The notes beneath the pieces were generated by a model. The model was not told where the DNA came from, did not search any database, and was given only the letters and a program-made list of their open reading frames with translations. Positions 24,922 through 33,999 of a stretch of DNA of 48,844 nt are shown here, one piece after another (within the stretch, counting starts at the first letter, position 1; every line of letters begins with the position of its first letter). Both the position numbers and the translations under genes were made by a program. This DNA is from Mesorhizobium qingshengii (lineage in GTDB: Bacteria; Pseudomonadota; Alphaproteobacteria; Rhizobiales; Rhizobiaceae): positions 1 through 48,844 of the forward strand of contig NZ_FMXM01000031.1 of assembly GCF_900103325.1 (NCBI RefSeq). The letters run 5' to 3'.

Positions 24922-25431
24922 CTAGTGGCCGTTGTCGGCCAGCCAGAGGCTCACGTCCTGGATCGAGCGCATCAGGATAGACGGGTTGTCCCGCGACGGG
25001 ACAAAACCCCAGCTCTGCCAGTAGCGCTCGGCCTCGGCGTCGATCGCCCGCACCACCACCGCGCGGCCGCCGACGATGTCGGCGCCGGCGACGCAGCGAT
25101 GCAGCGCGTCCTTGACCAGGCCGCTGCCGATGCCTTGTCCGGCATAGCGGTGGTCGACGGCGAGTTGTCCAATCAGCAGGCAGGGGATCGGATCGGGGGG
25201 CCGTCCGGTGCGGATGGCGCGCGGTGCGCTGTTTGGCTGGATCACGCCCGGCGCGAGGCCGTAATAGCCGACGACTGTTCCCTCGTCGTGAACGACCAGG
25301 ACGCGGGTAAACCCGCGGGCCTGGTTCGTTCGCGCGAAGCCGGCCAGCCAAGCGTTGAGCGCCGGCTTGCCGCAATCGAAGCTGTCGAGGCGGTGCGCGT
25401 CGTCGAGAAGTTCGATGCCTGAAAGCGCCAC
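24922..25431 (-). CDS. tacT: GNAT acetyltransferase toxin (TacT/AtaT type)
   Basis: 169 residues from a GTG at 25431, directly abutting the antitoxin stop. The acetyl-CoA site is RYAGQGIGSGL at about 95-105, and the catalytic Tyr is probably Y137 in AEAERYWQSWGFVP. Toxins of this family acetylate the amino group of aminoacyl-tRNA and stop translation. The N-terminal FDCGKPALNAWLAGFARTNQ is the typical recognition stretch of the family. With the upstream DUF1778 gene it forms a type II toxin-antitoxin module likely to stabilise the plasmid. Confidence 0.88.
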   Translation of the reverse strand: MALSGIELLDDAHRLDSFDCGKPALNAWLAGFARTNQARGFTRVLVVHDEGTVVGYYGLAPGVIQPNSAPRAIRTGRPPDPIPCLLIGQLAVDHRYAGQGIGSGLVKDALHRCVAGADIVGGRAVVVRAIDAEAERYWQSWGFVPSRDNPSILMRSIQDVSLWLADNGH

Positions 25432-25716
25432 CTAGCGGTTCCAGGGCGGGGACCGACGCAGCCGCTCGGCCGCCTTCGGCGGGGGCGCAGCGGCGGGGGC
25501 TGAGATCGCCTGCATGAAGGCGTCATAGGCTTCCGGGGACACGCGGATGACGGTTTCGTTGAGGATGGCCGCCTGCGCCTCGTGGATTGCCGCGCGCCGC
25601 ACGAACTCGGTGCGCGACAGGCCAAGCAGCTCCGCGCCGCGGTCGATGATGGTGAGATCATCGTCGCGAAACCGCATCGAGACGGGTGTTTCCTTCCTGG
25701 TGGCTGTGGTGGCCAT
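25432..25716 (-). CDS. tacA: DUF1778 antitoxin (TacA type)
   Basis: 94 residues from ATG 25716 with AGGAGC upstream; a much longer open frame extends upstream but has no supporting motif. KETPVSMRFRDDDLTIIDRG and AELLGLSRTEFVRRAAI form the ribbon-helix-helix domain of DUF1778 antitoxins. The C-terminal FMQAISAPAAAPPPKAAERL tail would wrap the GNAT toxin. The complex should repress its own promoter, in the 164 bp before the DUF2493 stop. Confidence 0.87.
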   Translation of the reverse strand: MATTATRKETPVSMRFRDDDLTIIDRGAELLGLSRTEFVRRAAIHEAQAAILNETVIRVSPEAYDAFMQAISAPAAAPPPKAAERLRRSPPWNR

Positions 25717-25880
25717 GGCGCGCTCCTGTGATGCGGACGTATATACGTCTATGTAACGCGGAACGCAATACAGGTTGCGGAGGGTGCAGTGCTTCGCGCG
25801 CGGATTTGGTGAGCTTCGCGCGGGCCGAACCCGACTGCGCCCGGTCGGGTTCGATGGACGGTTGCGAGGAAAGCGGCGCT

Positions 25881-26822
25881 TCACGCGCCGCCCTCCGCGA
25901 ACCGCCAGACGGGGATGCCGAGCCGACGGGCCTTGTCGGCTAGGTTGTCGGTGATGCCGGAACCGGGAAAGACGATCAGGCCGTAGGGCACCACCGAGAG
26001 AAGCTGGTCGTTGCGGCGGAAAGGAGCGGCCTTGGCGTGACGGTTCCAGTCCGGCTTGAAGGCGATCTGGGTGACCTTGCGGTTCTCGGCCCAGCAGGCG
26101 GCGATACGTTCGGCGCCGCGCGGGCTGCCGCCGTGGAGCAGGACCATGTCGGGATGCTTCTCGCGGGCCTTGTCGAGCGCGTCCCAGATCCGGTCGTGAT
26201 CGTTGCAGTCGAGGCCGCCGGCGAAGGCGATCTTGGTGCCGGCCGGGACCAGCACCTCGGTTTCGGCGTGGCGGCGGGCTGCGAGGAAGTCTCTGGAGTC
26301 GATGACCGCCGCGGTCATCGCCTGGTGACTGACCTTGGAGCCGGTGCGTGGCCGCCATGCCGATCCGGTCTGTGCCTCGTAGAGGTCGGCGGCCTCATCG
26401 CGCATGATTTCGAGGACATTGCGGCGCTCGATATAGGTGATGCCCTCGGCCGTGAGCCGTTCCAGCTCGACCGACTTCACCTCGGAACCGTCCTGCTCCT
26501 GCTGGCTCGAACGCTGCGCCTCCTCGTTGCGGTCGAGGCTGCGGGCGACGCGCTCGGCGGCACGGTGGAAGACGTTTGCGAAGGACCAGAGCAGGTCATC
26601 GAGATCGGGTTCGAGCCTGGTGTCGCCGAGCATGCCGGCGAAGGTCTCGACGATCCCGGCAAGCCCGGCCCGGATCACCTCGTCGTCGGGAAGTGGCCGA
26701 GCATCAGGGTCGTCCTGATGCGGACGATGGCCGTACATCTGCAGTTCGAGGATGACGCGATCGGTCGGCGAGGAGGCGTGGTAGGGCTCGTGGGCGTCGT
26801 CGAAAGGAAGTTCGTAGGTCAT
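25881..26822 (-). CDS. DUF2493 domain protein (SLOG-related)
   Basis: 313 residues from ATG 26822 (MTYELPFDDAHEPYHASSPT). The first 180 residues are helical and charged, specific to this plasmid family. The C-terminal DUF2493 domain (about 190-310) has KIAFAGGLDCNDHDRIWDAL, VLLHGGSPRGAERIAACWAE and LIVFPGSGITDNLADKARRL, a Rossmann-like fold related to SLOG proteins. Function is not established. It lies 246 bp downstream of the toprim gene with no gene between, and is usually found with the same helicase/toprim neighbours on rhizobial plasmids (from recall). Confidence 0.8.
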   Translation of the reverse strand: MTYELPFDDAHEPYHASSPTDRVILELQMYGHRPHQDDPDARPLPDDEVIRAGLAGIVETFAGMLGDTRLEPDLDDLLWSFANVFHRAAERVARSLDRNEEAQRSSQQEQDGSEVKSVELERLTAEGITYIERRNVLEIMRDEAADLYEAQTGSAWRPRTGSKVSHQAMTAAVIDSRDFLAARRHAETEVLVPAGTKIAFAGGLDCNDHDRIWDALDKAREKHPDMVLLHGGSPRGAERIAACWAENRKVTQIAFKPDWNRHAKAAPFRRNDQLLSVVPYGLIVFPGSGITDNLADKARRLGIPVWRFAEGGA

Positions 26823-27068
26823 GGCGTGTCTCCGTCGGTTGTTGCCGCGCCCATCGCGGCCTGACAGCGAAACCCGGCCGCGCACCGGGCGCGGCCGCAC
26901 CGAAGGCCGTAGCAAAGCGGAGGACGGCGCAGCCGTTGCGGCCGTGACCGGTGGGTGGCAGGGGTCGCCTCTCGGACAGGCCGCGGGCGCGGCCTCTCCG
27001 GTGGACTGCCGCCATGCAAGGAGGCCTTCGGGTGACGCCACCCCCGCCCGCCTGCCGGCTCGGGCCGT

Positions 27069-28118
27069 TCATCCCGGAGGCAGGAAGAGAGGGACATCCT
27101 CCCGGACGAGCTGATCGCTGAGCCATGCGGCGAGATGGGCGGGGCCGAGATGACGCAGATCGTCGTTGAAGTCGCCGAGCTGCGGCCGCAACACCAGGGC
27201 GAGGATCCCGACCTGGCCTGCGCGCTGGCTGAGACGCTCGATGCCGTGCCGGCCGGCGGCGTCGGCATCGGCTGCGATATAGAGGCGACGGCAGCCGGGC
27301 GGCAAGATCAGGCCGGCGAGGTGATTGGCCGAGGTGGCGGCGGCCGCCGGCATTGCCGGCATCACCGTACGCAGCGAGGCCATCGTCTCGAACCCTTCGC
27401 CGGCGGCCATGACCGGGACGGGCGCACCGGGCTGGTGGCCTAGCCAGATGCCGTTGCCAAGGAGGTCGCCCAGTGAGCGGCGTGGATCAGTGAATTGCGC
27501 CTTGCCCTGACCCGAAGGATCAAGCCAGGTGCGTTGCAGGCCGGTGACCTGCCCATCGAGGCTGGTGACAGCTGCGATCAGCGCAGGCAGGACCTGCGTC
27601 TCGCCGGTCACGAGGTCCCTGTAGTAGCAGCCTGGGTGGAAGCGCAGGGCGCGCTCATGCGTGGAAAGCAGGATGCCGCGGTCGGCAAGATAACGTTCGG
27701 CCAGCGTACCGGCAATCGGCTGCGACAGGGCGAACAGGCGACGCGCGGCGTCAGGGGAGCCGCGCGCCGCGGCAGGTTGGCGCTGCGGGCCAAGGGGCTG
27801 GGGCTGGGGCGGTGGCAGCGGCATGGAGAGGAAGCGACGTGCTTCATCCGCGACCTCGCGGAAGTCGACCAGACCACAGCTCTGCTTGATGACGTCGAGC
27901 AGGTCGCCATATTCCCCCGACGACTCGTCGACCCATTTTCCGGCTGCCTTGCCGCCAACCGCCTTGAGCCGCACATGCATTGAACGGCCGCGCGTGTTGC
28001 GGACATCGCCGACCATCCAGTAATTGCCGCAGCGATGGCCGTTGGAGAGATATTCGCGGCACACCTCCTCGGCATGTTCGCCAAGGCGGCGCGCCAGATC
28101 GGAAGCCGAGCCGGTCAC
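27069..28118 (-). CDS. Toprim-domain protein (primase-like)
   Basis: 349 residues from a GTG at 28118. The N-terminal 100 residues contain CREYLSNGHRCGNYWMVGDV and GKWVDESSGEYGDLLDVIKQ, like the zinc-finger-replacing N-terminus of plasmid primase-helicase proteins. A toprim domain follows, with E241 (VMAAGEGFETM) and the acidic pair D284/D286 (YIAADADAAGRHG). It may act as a primase or a DNA-repair type enzyme on incoming or replicating plasmid DNA. It starts 12 bp after the helicase stop, so the two are cotranscribed. I do not see the catalytic set needed for a full DnaG-like primase. Confidence 0.75.
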   Translation of the reverse strand: MTGSASDLARRLGEHAEEVCREYLSNGHRCGNYWMVGDVRNTRGRSMHVRLKAVGGKAAGKWVDESSGEYGDLLDVIKQSCGLVDFREVADEARRFLSMPLPPPQPQPLGPQRQPAAARGSPDAARRLFALSQPIAGTLAERYLADRGILLSTHERALRFHPGCYYRDLVTGETQVLPALIAAVTSLDGQVTGLQRTWLDPSGQGKAQFTDPRRSLGDLLGNGIWLGHQPGAPVPVMAAGEGFETMASLRTVMPAMPAAAATSANHLAGLILPPGCRRLYIAADADAAGRHGIERLSQRAGQVGILALVLRPQLGDFNDDLRHLGPAHLAAWLSDQLVREDVPLFLPPG

Positions 28119-28130
28119 GATCGCCTCCCC

Positions 28131-31100
28131 TCAAGCCGCTGCCGCACGGTCGGTGACCCCAACCAGTGTATGGCGCTCGAGAAGGGAGGCGAGGATGGCG
28201 GACCCCAGCGCGGACGTCGGGATGAACAGCCGGAGCTTCCAGGAGATGATTTCGGAGATCAGGCCGAGCGCCTTCAGCCGCGGCACCATCGCATCGGTGA
28301 AGCCGATCAGCTCGACACGGTAGTCGTTCATAACGCGGCTGCGGCGCAGGACCAGGCCGTCGGCAAGCTGCAGCCCGATGCGCCCGTCGATCACGCCGGC
28401 CCACGCATCATCGGCGGATAGCGAAGGAACATGGTCGACACCAAGATTGCGCAGCATGGTCGCGACCTGCGTCGGTGCGATGTGACGGCCGATGATGCGT
28501 TCGCCGGCATCGGTCTGGATCCGGTAAACCTGACAATCATGATCCGGCAAGCGCCGCCAGATCGGCAACAGCAGACCCGTCACGATATGAAAGGTGCTGG
28601 TGGTGAACTCCGGGACGGCGGCGACTTCTGTCTGCCACAGGTCGCAGAACAGTTTTCTGTCGGCCGGCTGCCAGTGGGTTTCGGCAAGGGCGTCGAGACC
28701 GAAGCGCAGCTCGTCCGTCGGCCGCAGCAGGCGCACGCGGTGCTCTATCGTGCCGTCGTCGAGCATCAGGCTCGCCGTCGGCAGCTGGATCGCCGCTCGG
28801 TTCGACCGCGTGTTGACCAGCAGGACCGATTGCAGCTCCGCGCGGGCGATCGCCAGCGCATCGACCAGACCGAGCGGTCGGATACGGTCCGTGCGCGCGA
28901 CGGTCAGCACATGCGACTGCGCGCCCGAGACCGGATGCGTGTAGACGGTGCGACGATCGGTGACGACGATGCTCTCCGCCGCAATCGTCTCCAGACCTCT
29001 GTCATAGGAGCCGGCAGCGATCGCGCCCTCGACCTTCGCCGTCATCAGTTGCTCGAACACTTCGAACAGCAGGTTCTGGGTCTCGATCCGCAGCGCCAGC
29101 AGGCGGTTGAGCCAGGTCGTGATCGGCGGCAGCTCGTCGCGTAACCCGCCCTCGTCGGTGGTCAGCGACAGACCCGTGACGGTCTCGAAGGTCGTCAGCG
29201 AACACCCTTCGATCTTGCCCTGATGCAGCAGCAAGTAGAATTGGCGAAGCGCGGCCCGCGCGTAGGGGCTTTCGAGATTGTCTTCGGCACGGAACAGCCC
29301 TGCTCCACCCGTCTGGCGCTGGCCGCGTGTGATGGCGCCCAGCGTGTCCAGCCGTCGTGCTATCGTCGATAGGAAGCGCTTGCCTGCCTTCACATTGGCG
29401 GCCATCGGCCGGAACAAGGGCGGTCGCTTCTGATTGGTGCGGTGGGTCCGTCCGAGACCCTGGATGGCGTTGTCGGCGCGCCAGCCGGCTTCGAGCAGAT
29501 AGTGCTTGCGCAGCCTCTGGTTTCGCGCCCCGAGATCAGCGTGGTAGGAGCGACCGGTGCCGCCGGCGTCCGAAAAAATCAGGACGCGCTTATCGTCATC
29601 CATAAAACTCTGGGTCTCAGCGAGATTGGCCGAGCCAGGGCGGTTCTCGACGGTCAGCCGGTCGATACCATCGCGGCCGGTCTTCTTGACGATGCGGCGC
29701 GAGCGGCCCGTCACCTCGGCGACGACATCCGTTCCGAAATGGTGGAGGATCTGGTCGAGCGCGCTGCCAACCGGCGGCAGCGAGGCGAGTTTTTCCATCA
29801 TCTCGTCGCGCCGGCGAACGGCCTCCCGGCACTGGACGGGATTGCCATCCTCGTCGTGGACAGGTCGAGAATAGAGATTGCCTTCCGCATCCGAATATTC
29901 CGCGAACAACTGCGTGGGGAAGGAGTGCATCAAGTACCCGCCGACGTACTCGCGCGGGGTCACGTCGCAATGGAGATCCGACCATTCCTCGGTCGGGATC
30001 TCGGCAAGGCGTCGTTCCATCAGCGCTTCGCCGGTCGAGACGAGCTGCATGACCGCCGAATGACCGTCGGCAAGGTCCTGCTCGATCGCGCCGATCAGGG
30101 TCGGCGTCATCATCGAGGTGATGAGATGGCTGAAGAAGCGCTGCTTCGTGCTTTCGAAAGCCGACCTCGCTGCCGACTTGGCGCTGCGGTTCAGCGTGCC
30201 GGCCTCGCTGGTGATGTTGGCCGCGTCGAGTGCGGCGGTCAGGTTGTTGTGGATGACCTGGAATGCGTCCGCATAGGCATTGTAGATGCGGATCTGCTCC
30301 TCGGTCAGCGCGTGCTCGAGCAGGTCGTATTCGACACCGTCATAGGAAAGCGAACGCGCTGTATAGAGACCGAGCGATTTGAGATCGCGGGCGAGCACTT
30401 CCATGGCCGCGACACCGCCATCCTCGATCGCGGCGACGAATTCGGCGCGGTTGGCGAATGGAAAGTCCTCGCTGCCCCAGATGCCGAGACGCTGCGCATA
30501 GGCCAGGTTCTCGACCGCGGTCGCACCGGTCGCGGAGACGTAGACGACGCGCCCGTCGGGAAGGGCGTGCTGCAGCCGCAAGCCTGCCCTGCCCTGCTGC
30601 GACGGGGCGACGTCGCCGCGCTCGCCTTTGCCGCCGGCGGCATTCGCCATGGCGTGCGCCTCATCGAAGACGATGACGCCGTCAAAGTCCTTCCCGACCC
30701 AGTCGAGGATCTGGGCGATCCGGGATTTCTTGCCGTCGCGCTCCTGTGAGCGCAGGGTGGCGTAGGTCGTGAACAGGATGCCTTCGGCAAGGCGGATCGG
30801 CGTGCCCTGCCGATAGCGCGACAGCGGCTGGACGAGAAGTTTTTCCTGACCAAGTGCCGCCCAATCGCGCTGAGCGTCTTCCAAGAGCTTGTCCGACTTG
30901 GAAATCCAGATCGCGCGGCGCCGCCCCTGCAGCCAATTGTCGAGGATGATGCCGGCGACTTGCCGTCCCTTGCCGCATCCGGTTCCGTCACCCAAAAACC
31001 AACCACGACGGAAGCGGACGGCGTTCGCGGCACCTTCTGGCGCGACCGAGACGACATCGCAAGTCTCGTCAACCGTCCAGGCGCCGGTGAGATAACCGGA

Positions 31101-32585
31101 ATGGGCTTCGCCCGAATAGATAACGCTTTCAAGCTGGGCATCCGACAGCAGGCCCTCGTCGATGATCGCATCAGGAAGAAGCGGCCGATAGGAAGGTTTT
31201 GGCGGCGCGACCGCTGCCATGGCGGCCGATTGTACCAGCGGCGTCGGATGCGGTTTTGCGCGGGGAATGTCGATCGACTGGAGCGCGTAGGGTTCGTAGA
31301 TCGTGTCGGTGAGCCGGCCGCCCTCTTCCGGCATCCAGTCGCGCAGCTCATAGGCAAGCGCGACGCCAGACGTGCCGCTTGCCGTGACGGGGCGGGCGGG
31401 CTTTGCCCGGGCAACCGGCCGGGTTGGCCGGACAGTCTGAGGAGTCGGTGTGGTTGCGGCGGGTGTAGCTCTCGCTGCCGATCGAGTGGCGGCCATTTGC
31501 ATCGCGGCATTGCGCAGGATGCCGTTCGACAGTCCGCCGATCGAGTCCGGAAAGCCGCCCGGTCTGCGAGGCGGCAGATCGGATATCCAGGCGAGGAGCG
31601 TCCTGACATCCATAGCCTTGCCGCGCGACGGGACGAAGCCGGTGGGGTCGGTAGCAGGAGCTTTGTCGATGATGGTCAAGCGGGTCTCGGCCGTTGTCCC
31701 ATGGCGGGCGTAGACACGGCCGTCGATTGCTGCGGTGAAGATGATGGTGCCCTTCTGCTGCAGCCGTTCGAAGGAGGGGCGCCATTTGGTGTTTTCGGGA
31801 GACAGCCCGGTGCCTGTGATGGCGACCAGGCGCCCGCCGGCGCGCAGGCGTGCGAATGCGGAAGAGAGATGCCGCCATGCCGCATCGGCGACATGGCCGT
31901 CGACATAAGCGCCGACGCTGAAGGGTGGATTCATCAGCACGACAGACGGCTTCATAGCCGCGTCGAGATGATCGTCGACATGGGCGGCGTCGTGCCGTGA
32001 GACGCAATACCGTGGAAACAGCAGGCCGAGGAGATCGGCTCGCGTCGCGGCAAGCTCGTTGAGGGCGATCGAGGCGCGCGCCATCTCGGCATGGACGGCG
32101 AGCAGGCCAGTGCCGGCGGAGGGTTCGAGTACGAGGTCGCAAGATGCGATCGCCGCGGCGTTCGCCGTGACGAAAGCCAGCGGCAAGGGCGTGGAGAGCT
32201 GCTGCATGGCCTGGCTCTCGTCGGAGCGCCGTGTGTGGGTGGGAAGAAGATCCGCGATGCGCGTCATCATGGCCAACGCTGATTGCGGCGTGGTGGACCG
32301 CGACAGGATCGCAGGGCCGAACCGGCGCAAGAACAGCACCTGGGCGACTTCGAGCGCCTCATAGGCGTCCTTCCAGACCCAGAACCCCTGAGCATCGCTG
32401 CCGCCAAAACTCGTCGTCATGGCGGTGCGCAGTGCGGCGGCGGTGACAGGCTCGCCCCGCTTGAGAAAAGGCAAAAGCAGTATTCCCGCCTGATGGATCG
32501 GCTGGGCGTTGTTGACGGCGTCGTGTGCCGGCGCGGCGAGGGATGCCGCCGTCCGGGCGATCGATGTGGTCGAAACGATGTTCAT
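28131..32585 (-). CDS. Strawberry-notch-type helicase fused to an N-terminal DNA methyltransferase-like domain
   Basis: 1484 residues from ATG 32585 (MNIVSTTSIARTAASLAAPA), with GAAGGAC upstream. The methyltransferase-like part (about 145-370) has motif I EPSAGTG at 154-160 and NPPF at 219-222, the N6-adenine type catalytic motif. After a linker (about 400-480) the superfamily 2 helicase part has a Walker A-like GDGTGCGKGR near 533-542 and DEAH near 640. A helicase C-terminal half continues to about residue 1150, with FSDAGGTGRSYHADL and QGLGRTHRTNQ. Phage P1 DarB has a comparable methyltransferase-helicase arrangement and protects DNA from restriction. Function here is unproven. Confidence 0.85.
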   Translation of the reverse strand: MNIVSTTSIARTAASLAAPAHDAVNNAQPIHQAGILLLPFLKRGEPVTAAALRTAMTTSFGGSDAQGFWVWKDAYEALEVAQVLFLRRFGPAILSRSTTPQSALAMMTRIADLLPTHTRRSDESQAMQQLSTPLPLAFVTANAAAIASCDLVLEPSAGTGLLAVHAEMARASIALNELAATRADLLGLLFPRYCVSRHDAAHVDDHLDAAMKPSVVLMNPPFSVGAYVDGHVADAAWRHLSSAFARLRAGGRLVAITGTGLSPENTKWRPSFERLQQKGTIIFTAAIDGRVYARHGTTAETRLTIIDKAPATDPTGFVPSRGKAMDVRTLLAWISDLPPRRPGGFPDSIGGLSNGILRNAAMQMAATRSAARATPAATTPTPQTVRPTRPVARAKPARPVTASGTSGVALAYELRDWMPEEGGRLTDTIYEPYALQSIDIPRAKPHPTPLVQSAAMAAVAPPKPSYRPLLPDAIIDEGLLSDAQLESVIYSGEAHSGYLTGAWTVDETCDVVSVAPEGAANAVRFRRGWFLGDGTGCGKGRQVAGIILDNWLQGRRRAIWISKSDKLLEDAQRDWAALGQEKLLVQPLSRYRQGTPIRLAEGILFTTYATLRSQERDGKKSRIAQILDWVGKDFDGVIVFDEAHAMANAAGGKGERGDVAPSQQGRAGLRLQHALPDGRVVYVSATGATAVENLAYAQRLGIWGSEDFPFANRAEFVAAIEDGGVAAMEVLARDLKSLGLYTARSLSYDGVEYDLLEHALTEEQIRIYNAYADAFQVIHNNLTAALDAANITSEAGTLNRSAKSAARSAFESTKQRFFSHLITSMMTPTLIGAIEQDLADGHSAVMQLVSTGEALMERRLAEIPTEEWSDLHCDVTPREYVGGYLMHSFPTQLFAEYSDAEGNLYSRPVHDEDGNPVQCREAVRRRDEMMEKLASLPPVGSALDQILHHFGTDVVAEVTGRSRRIVKKTGRDGIDRLTVENRPGSANLAETQSFMDDDKRVLIFSDAGGTGRSYHADLGARNQRLRKHYLLEAGWRADNAIQGLGRTHRTNQKRPPLFRPMAANVKAGKRFLSTIARRLDTLGAITRGQRQTGGAGLFRAEDNLESPYARAALRQFYLLLHQGKIEGCSLTTFETVTGLSLTTDEGGLRDELPPITTWLNRLLALRIETQNLLFEVFEQLMTAKVEGAIAAGSYDRGLETIAAESIVVTDRRTVYTHPVSGAQSHVLTVARTDRIRPLGLVDALAIARAELQSVLLVNTRSNRAAIQLPTASLMLDDGTIEHRVRLLRPTDELRFGLDALAETHWQPADRKLFCDLWQTEVAAVPEFTTSTFHIVTGLLLPIWRRLPDHDCQVYRIQTDAGERIIGRHIAPTQVATMLRNLGVDHVPSLSADDAWAGVIDGRIGLQLADGLVLRRSRVMNDYRVELIGFTDAMVPRLKALGLISEIISWKLRLFIPTSALGSAILASLLERHTLVGVTDRAAAA

Positions 32586-32770
32586 GGAGATGTCCTTCGC
32601 GAGAGGGGGAGCGGAACCCGCGCCGGCACTCTCTCCGCGCCAGCCGGGCCACACTTTTCCCGGCTCTCCTCTGCCTCTGGCGCCGATGCACCAAAGGGGT
32701 TGCGCTCTGCGGAAAGCCAGACTTGAATGCGCGCACACGGATGCGGCGGCGACCTGGAGCTGTGGAGGGG

Positions 32771-33964
32771 ATGCGACGTTTCAAAATTGGCAGTGCGGTC
32801 TACGAGGAGGGAGCGCCTGACCTGCAGGCGGCGCTGGCGGACGCCTATGCCCGCAGCGAGCGTCCGCTATGCCTGTGCCGCGAGCCGGGCTGCCCAATGT
32901 ACATCGCCCGCATCGGCGACCTTCATCTGATCAAGCGCATGCCGCTGAGCGGCGGCGGCCATGATCCATCCTGTGATTCCTATGAAGCACCTTACGAACT
33001 GTCCGGCCTGGGCGCACTCGTGGGTGGCGCGATACAGCTCGATCCGCAAAGCGGCATGGCGGCCCTCAAGTTGGACTTCAGCCTGTCGAAGACGGGGAGC
33101 CGGGCAGCCTCGGTGCCTGCGGGCCAGAGCTCCGCCAGTGTAACCACCGACCCCCGGAGGATGTCGCTGCGTGGCCTGCTTCATTATCTCTGGCACGAAG
33201 CCGAATTGACGGTCTGGACATCCCGGTGGGCCGGCAAGCGACATTGGTGGAATGTCCGCTGGCATCTGCTCGAGGCTGCCGGGCAAATGACGGTGAGAGG
33301 CGGATCGCTCGCGGATATCCTGTTCGTGCCCGAGCCATTTCGCGCCGAGAACAAGCAAGCCATCGAGCAGCGTCGCAACGCAGTTCTCGGCACGGCGCTC
33401 CCGCCGAAATCCGGTCCACGAAAGTTGCTCGTCCTGGTCGGCGAGGTGAAGGAGATCGTGCCGGCCCGCTCCGGTCAGAAGCTCGTCATCAGACATTTGC
33501 CCGGCTTTCCCTTCATGATCGACGATGCACTGCATCGCCGCTTGCAGGCGCGTTTCGAGAAAGAATTGTCGCTGTGGGCAGCGGATTCCAGCTCGCATCT
33601 CATGACGATCGCGACGTTCGGACTGAACCCGGCCGGCCTCGCCATTGTCGAGGAGGTCGCGTTGATGGTGGTCTCCGAGAACTGGATTCCCTACGAGACG
33701 GTCCCGGAGAAAAGGCTCGTCGATGGGCTCGCCCGCCTTCTCGAGAAGAGCGTGAAGGGGTTGCGCTTTGACCTGCAACCCGACCAGCCGATCGCCAATG
33801 CGTTGCTTCACAACAGGGACGAGCCGATCGCGCTCTTTGTCGTTCCGGCCGGAGCGGACCAGAACTACGAAGCGTCGCTCGACGAAATGATCGCCGCGCG
33901 ACCGGGGATCGGCTCCTGGGTGTGGCGGGTCGGCGAAGGCGATATGCCGCCGCTACCGCTCTGA
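32771..33964 (+). CDS. DUF1173 family protein
   Basis: 397 residues from ATG 32771 (MRRFKIGSAVYEEGAPDLQA); a GTG three codons upstream is an alternative, and the purine-rich GGAGGGG lies directly before the ATG. The early CLCREPGCPMYIARIGDLHL segment carries three cysteines, perhaps a metal site. MSLRGLLHYLWHEAELTVW, KRHWWNVRWHLLEAA and the later LLVLVGEVKEI are typical of DUF1173. These proteins are found on alphaproteobacterial plasmids and integrative elements and have no known activity. The gene diverges from the helicase across 185 bp, which must contain both promoters. Confidence 0.8.
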   Translation: MRRFKIGSAVYEEGAPDLQAALADAYARSERPLCLCREPGCPMYIARIGDLHLIKRMPLSGGGHDPSCDSYEAPYELSGLGALVGGAIQLDPQSGMAALKLDFSLSKTGSRAASVPAGQSSASVTTDPRRMSLRGLLHYLWHEAELTVWTSRWAGKRHWWNVRWHLLEAAGQMTVRGGSLADILFVPEPFRAENKQAIEQRRNAVLGTALPPKSGPRKLLVLVGEVKEIVPARSGQKLVIRHLPGFPFMIDDALHRRLQARFEKELSLWAADSSSHLMTIATFGLNPAGLAIVEEVALMVVSENWIPYETVPEKRLVDGLARLLEKSVKGLRFDLQPDQPIANALLHNRDEPIALFVVPAGADQNYEASLDEMIAARPGIGSWVWRVGEGDMPPLPL

Positions 33965-33999
33965 GTGTCGGCGGAATTTCCAGCGATGCTCACGATGCC

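Noticed and set aside
29442..30749. Long open frame on the plus strand within the helicase gene
   Set aside because: It lies opposite the helicase in a GC-rich region; no motif, no start signal, and the minus-strand frame carries clear helicase motifs.
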